A stretch of 36,327 bases of DNA from Pelotomaculum sp. PtaU1.Bin035. Its GTDB lineage: Bacteria > Bacillota > Desulfotomaculia > Desulfotomaculales > Pelotomaculaceae. The stretch covers positions 1 through 36,327 of the forward strand of contig MVRN01000105.1 in NCBI GenBank assembly GCA_002067965.1, given 5' to 3'. The stretch's first letter is position 1. Every line of letters begins with the position of its first letter. A program made the translations under genes and the position numbers. The notes under the pieces are model-generated. The model searched no databases, was not told the DNA's origin, and was given only the letters and a program-made list of their open reading frames with translations. Positions 34,125-36,327 of the stretch are shown here, in pieces.

Positions 34125-34232
34125 CATCACTCCTCAATAATGGTACAGGCGCCTGCCCGCAAGGTCTATACAGGTAACCAAAAAGCCGGTATGCGCATGA
34201 GCGCGCGTGTAATGTAACGGGCAACCTATTTC

Positions 34233-34240
34233 ATAATATG
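34233..34240 (-). promoter_or_regulatory. Possible sigma-E -10 element of yabP
   Basis: CATATTAT on the minus strand, about 110 bases before yabP, fits the sigma-E -10 pattern CATANNNT. The -35 region is not a good match. yabP is sigma-E dependent in Bacillus, so the guess is reasonable but weak. Confidence 0.35.
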
Positions 34241-34327
34241 CCGCTTTGTTATTTTCATTCCAAATAAAAGAAGGCCACTTTAGGGGGCTTTCAATAGGGA
34301 CATTTTATGAACCATGGGTATTGATTG

Positions 34328-34356
34328 AGGCAGACAGCAGATTAAGCTGTCTGCCT
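34328..34356. terminator. Terminator-like hairpin at the end of the element remnant
   Basis: AGGCAGACAGC (34328-34338) and GCTGTCTGCCT (34346-34356) form a perfect 11-bp stem with a 7-nt loop. The stop codon of the truncated ATPase lies in the loop. U-runs on both sides are poor, but position and stem suggest the old transcript end of the element. Confidence 0.65.
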
Positions 34357-34689
34357 TTGCCGTATCCATTGAAAGCCGTTTTCGGCATCAAGCGAGAACG
34401 CAATCGATTTGCTTTCCGGCGCCAGACTGCTTTTGTCGTGAGCAACGACGCGGATGGCGGGATCGCTTTTTAGTCTGCCGACCAGAAGCAAACTCCTTGC
34501 CGCCGCTCGGAAGTCAATAGACCCGAGCCCACGATACGAGGATTTCAATCCCTGCGTTTTATTTATATGACCGATGAGTATAATGGCGCAACCGGTACGG
34601 TCAGCCATAGCGCACAGCTTTTTAAAGACGGGACGCACTTCATTGGCACGGTGCATATCCACATTATCACCGAGATACGCCTGTAGCGG
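34342..34689 (-). pseudogene. Truncated RepA-like AAA ATPase of a mobile element
   Basis: Only the C-terminal part remains: PLQAYLGDNVDMHRANEVRP, then CAIILIGHINKTQGLKSSYRGLGSIDFRAAARSLLLVGR and VAHDKSSLAPESKSIAFSLD. This matches the DnaB/RepA-like ATPases of phages, plasmids and integrative elements: the aspartate-containing segment before PLQAY, the LIGHxNK motif and the RGSxDxxAAARS-like finger. The P-loop part is missing. At about 34689 the sequence jumps into another gene, so a deletion removed the front. No start codon with a ribosome-binding site is seen for the remaining piece. Confidence 0.8.
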
Positions 34690-35380
34690 GTGCTATCCTT
34701 TGTTGGTGTTGGCTGCAACTCAATGTATATGACATCACCTGTCGGCTCCGGCTGCTCAGATGGTGGAGAGACTGACTCTTTCGACGGTTCATCGCCGCCC
34801 ATAATCCCGATTTTATGACCGTTCTCGTACATATCCTCGGCGACGGTGCCGCCTCCCATAATTCCGACCTGCTTTTTGATGTCACCCTTGCTGCCTACAG
34901 TCTCGCCGCCGTCCATGACGCCAACCTTATTGCCGGTGAGCTCGTCGCCGGGATTGCCGACTGTTGTCCCGACGCTACCGCCGCCTTCATCTACAATCCA
35001 CCCGAAGCCCGGAATCCAGACATGGGGCTTGCCGTCTATTGCAGTTCTATCGCCCGACTTGGGTTCAGTGGAGGCTGGTGCGGATTTTGATACAGTGCGA
35101 GGGGCTGGTTCTGCTAGCGGCAATTCTGTTTTTTCTTCTGCCGTTATCTTTGTTTTCGGTGGTTTACTTTCTACGATAGGCTCAACTACAGGAGCAGGAG
35201 TATCGGCAGAAAGAGCAATTAGCGGTATTTCCTCTGACCGAGCCTCAATTTCGGTGGCCACAGCGCTTTTTATCGGCTCGGCGGGGGTAAATCCCCGACC
35301 TCAGCGCTCCGAGGCCACACAGCGGCACACAGCGCGACACGGGCGATAACGGCAATCCCGGTGATCATTTGCTTTTTCAT
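34690..35380 (-). pseudogene. Frameshifted and truncated exported protein of an integrative element
   Basis: An ATG at 35378-35380 with GGAGATGATCTAT before it starts MKKQMITGIAVIARVALCAA, a signal-like N-terminus. After about 28 codons the frame is lost. The continuation (TPAEPIKSAVATEIEARSEE and onward) is in another frame, as if one base were missing at 35282-35300, where runs of G and C occur. The rest is Pro-, Glu- and Lys-rich, with IPGFGWIVDEGGGSVG and three copies of a (K/Q)(V/I)G(V/I)M(D/G)GG motif. Such proteins, which I recall as DUF6550-like, are common in clostridial conjugative elements. The 3' end runs into the ATPase fragment out of frame. Confidence 0.7.
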
Positions 35381-35506
35381 ATAGATCATCTCCTTTCAGC
35401 AACAGACATTACCACAACTTTTCGGAGATAGCTATCAAAAATAACACATAAAAGTGAATTTTAATTTATTTATGCGATTAGGGATGTTTTTAAGCGTCAT
35501 ATGTGA

Positions 35507-35512
35507 TATAAT
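35507..35512 (+). promoter_or_regulatory. -10 element for the XRE-hsdM genes
   Basis: A perfect TATAAT about 40 bases before the XRE gene, in an A+T-rich stretch (35381-35553) without other features I recognise. The -35 region is poor, which is common where an activator or autoregulator acts. Confidence 0.5.
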
Positions 35513-35553
35513 CATAAAAAACGTGCCCTGAATATAGTGTCGAGGTGAATAGC

Positions 35554-35775
35554 GTGGCGGTAAGGTATAACAAGCTCTGGAAGCTGCTTATCGACAAAAA
35601 AATGAAAAAGAAAGATTTACAGTCTGCAGCAGGCATCAGTTCCAGCCTTATTACAAAGCTTGGGCGTGATGAGCCTGTAACAACAACTGTGCTTATGAAA
35701 ATATGCACAGCTTTGCAGTGCGATATTGGCGATATCATGGAAATTGTAAAAGATAATACTCAAGGAAAGAAATAA
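35554..35775 (+). CDS. Small XRE/Cro-type HTH regulator
   Basis: 73 residues, nearly all one helix-turn-helix domain: YNKLWKLLIDKKMKKKDLQSAAGISSSLITKLGRDEPVTTTVLMKICTALQCDIGDIMEI. This is the YozG-like branch of Cro/CI regulators. The GTG at 35554-35556 is six bases after GAGGTG and gives the usual MAVRYNKLWKLL start; another GTG three codons upstream overlaps that site. It lies 36 bases before hsdM on the same strand. By position it could control the restriction-modification genes, as C-proteins do. That is inference. Confidence 0.9.
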   Translation: MAVRYNKLWKLLIDKKMKKKDLQSAAGISSSLITKLGRDEPVTTTVLMKICTALQCDIGDIMEIVKDNTQGKK

Positions 35776-35811
35776 CTTAAAAACACCTTGATTTGTGGAG
35801 GAGATCCAGTA

Positions 35812-36327
35812 ATGGCAGTTAAGAAAAGCGAACTATACAGCAGTCTATGGGCAAGTTGCGACAGCTTGCGCGGCGGTATGGACAGTTCGCAATACAAGGA
35901 TTATATATTAACCCTCTTGTTCGTGAAGTACGTTTCGGACAAGTTTAAGGGCGTTGCCTACGGCGATATCGACGTTCCCGACGGCGGTAGTTTTGACGAT
36001 ATGCTCGTGCTGATCGGTAACAAGAACATCGGCGAGGAGATGGATAAAATTATCGCCAAACTCGCCGAAGCAAATAACCTCCGAGGGGTTATCGATAATG
36101 CACACTTCAACGACGAGGACAAACTCGGCAAGGGCAAGGAAATGGTCGACAAACTGAGCGAGTTGCTCGGTATATTCCGCGACCAGATGCCGGATTTTAG
36201 CAAGAACCGCGCCGACGGGGACGACATCATCGGCGACGCTTACGAATACTTAATGCGGAACTTCGCCACCGAAAGCGGCAAGAGCAAGGGGCAGTTCTAC
36301 ACCCCCGCCGAGGTGTCGCGCATAATT
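35812..36327 (+). CDS. hsdM: Type I restriction-modification methylase subunit, 5' part
   Basis: 172 codons up to the window edge with no stop. The start MAVKKSELYSSLWASCDSLRGGMDSSQYKDYILTLLFVKYVSDK is the HsdM N-terminal domain, and DGDDIIGDAYEYLMRNFATESGKSKGQFYTPAEVSRII is the beginning of the N6-adenine methylase domain, just before the SAM-binding motif. HsdM methylates host DNA together with HsdS; HsdR should follow outside the window. ATG follows GTGGAGGAGATCCAGTA. Codon use here is richer in GC-ending codons than in the XRE gene before it. Confidence 0.96.
   Translation, partial: MAVKKSELYSSLWASCDSLRGGMDSSQYKDYILTLLFVKYVSDKFKGVAYGDIDVPDGGSFDDMLVLIGNKNIGEEMDKIIAKLAEANNLRGVIDNAHFNDEDKLGKGKEMVDKLSELLGIFRDQMPDFSKNRADGDDIIGDAYEYLMRNFATESGKSKGQFYTPAEVSRII

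Noticed and set aside
34563-35261. A 232-codon protein on the minus strand as an intact gene.
   Set aside because: Its last 40 residues are the ATPase fragment in the wrong frame and its front lacks the true start, which lies in another frame at 35380. It is a fusion artefact.

Overview
The window looks like the chromosome of an anaerobic, endospore-forming Gram-positive bacterium, most likely a Peptococcaceae-type clostridium of the Pelotomaculum/Desulfotomaculum kind. The reasons are the sporulation genes (spoIIE, spoIIR, yabP, yabQ, splB), the classical Bacillota gene order yabP-yabQ-divIC-S1 protein-spoIIE-tilS-ftsH, and a formate-tetrahydrofolate ligase. The genus is inferred from gene order and protein style, not from a search. 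Almost every gene lies on the minus strand; only spoIIR, a small XRE regulator and the start of hsdM lie on the plus strand.

Layout. 1-2803: CRISPR array, cut by the window edge, 29-bp repeats, read on the minus strand. 2881-11580: complete type I-B (Cst/Tneap-like) cas operon, transcribed in the order cas6-cas8-cas7-cas5-cas3-cas4-cas1-cas2 and running into the array. 11581-12088: the cas control region. 12089-14620: nadA-nadB. 14781-17783: panD, panC, panB and a DUF2520 reductase-like gene behind a structured leader with an intrinsic terminator. 18047-21187: splB and folK-folB-folP. 21215-23975: a universal stress protein, fhs and ndk. 24074-32326: ftsH, tilS, spoIIE, a Ppx/GppA protein, an S1 protein, divIC and a small HTH gene. 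32509-33213: spoIIR on the plus strand. 33257-34124: yabQ and yabP. 34342-35380: wreck of a mobile element, two truncated genes fused by a deletion. 35554-36327: XRE regulator and the 5' part of a type I restriction-modification methylase gene.

The most interesting thing is in the cas control region. Between the cas promoter and cas6 lies a solitary mini-CRISPR: two degenerate half-repeats (11758-11786 and 11703-11722) around a 35-nt spacer-like segment, the same length as the array spacers. The parts conserved in each half-repeat are the parts that would end up in a mature crRNA. The spacer-like segment matches the cas promoter start region (11791-11807) at 14 of its first 17 positions. Two of the three mismatches fall at guide positions 6 and 12, which type I effectors flip out, and a CCA lies where the PAM should be. 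This has the architecture of a CreR/CreA-type cas-regulating RNA: Cas6 would cut the cas mRNA leader to make a crRNA-like guide, and Cascade would use it to repress the cas promoter without cutting.

Other notable points: cas2 has no canonical start codon (AUA fits best); the spore photoproduct lyase has Ala where the catalytic Cys is expected; the spoIIE promoter has a 21-bp spacer as in Bacillus subtilis; and a perfect DnaA-box-like palindrome lies in front of the HTH-divIC genes. The window pairs two defence systems (CRISPR-Cas and type I R-M) at the two ends of a conserved housekeeping and sporulation block.
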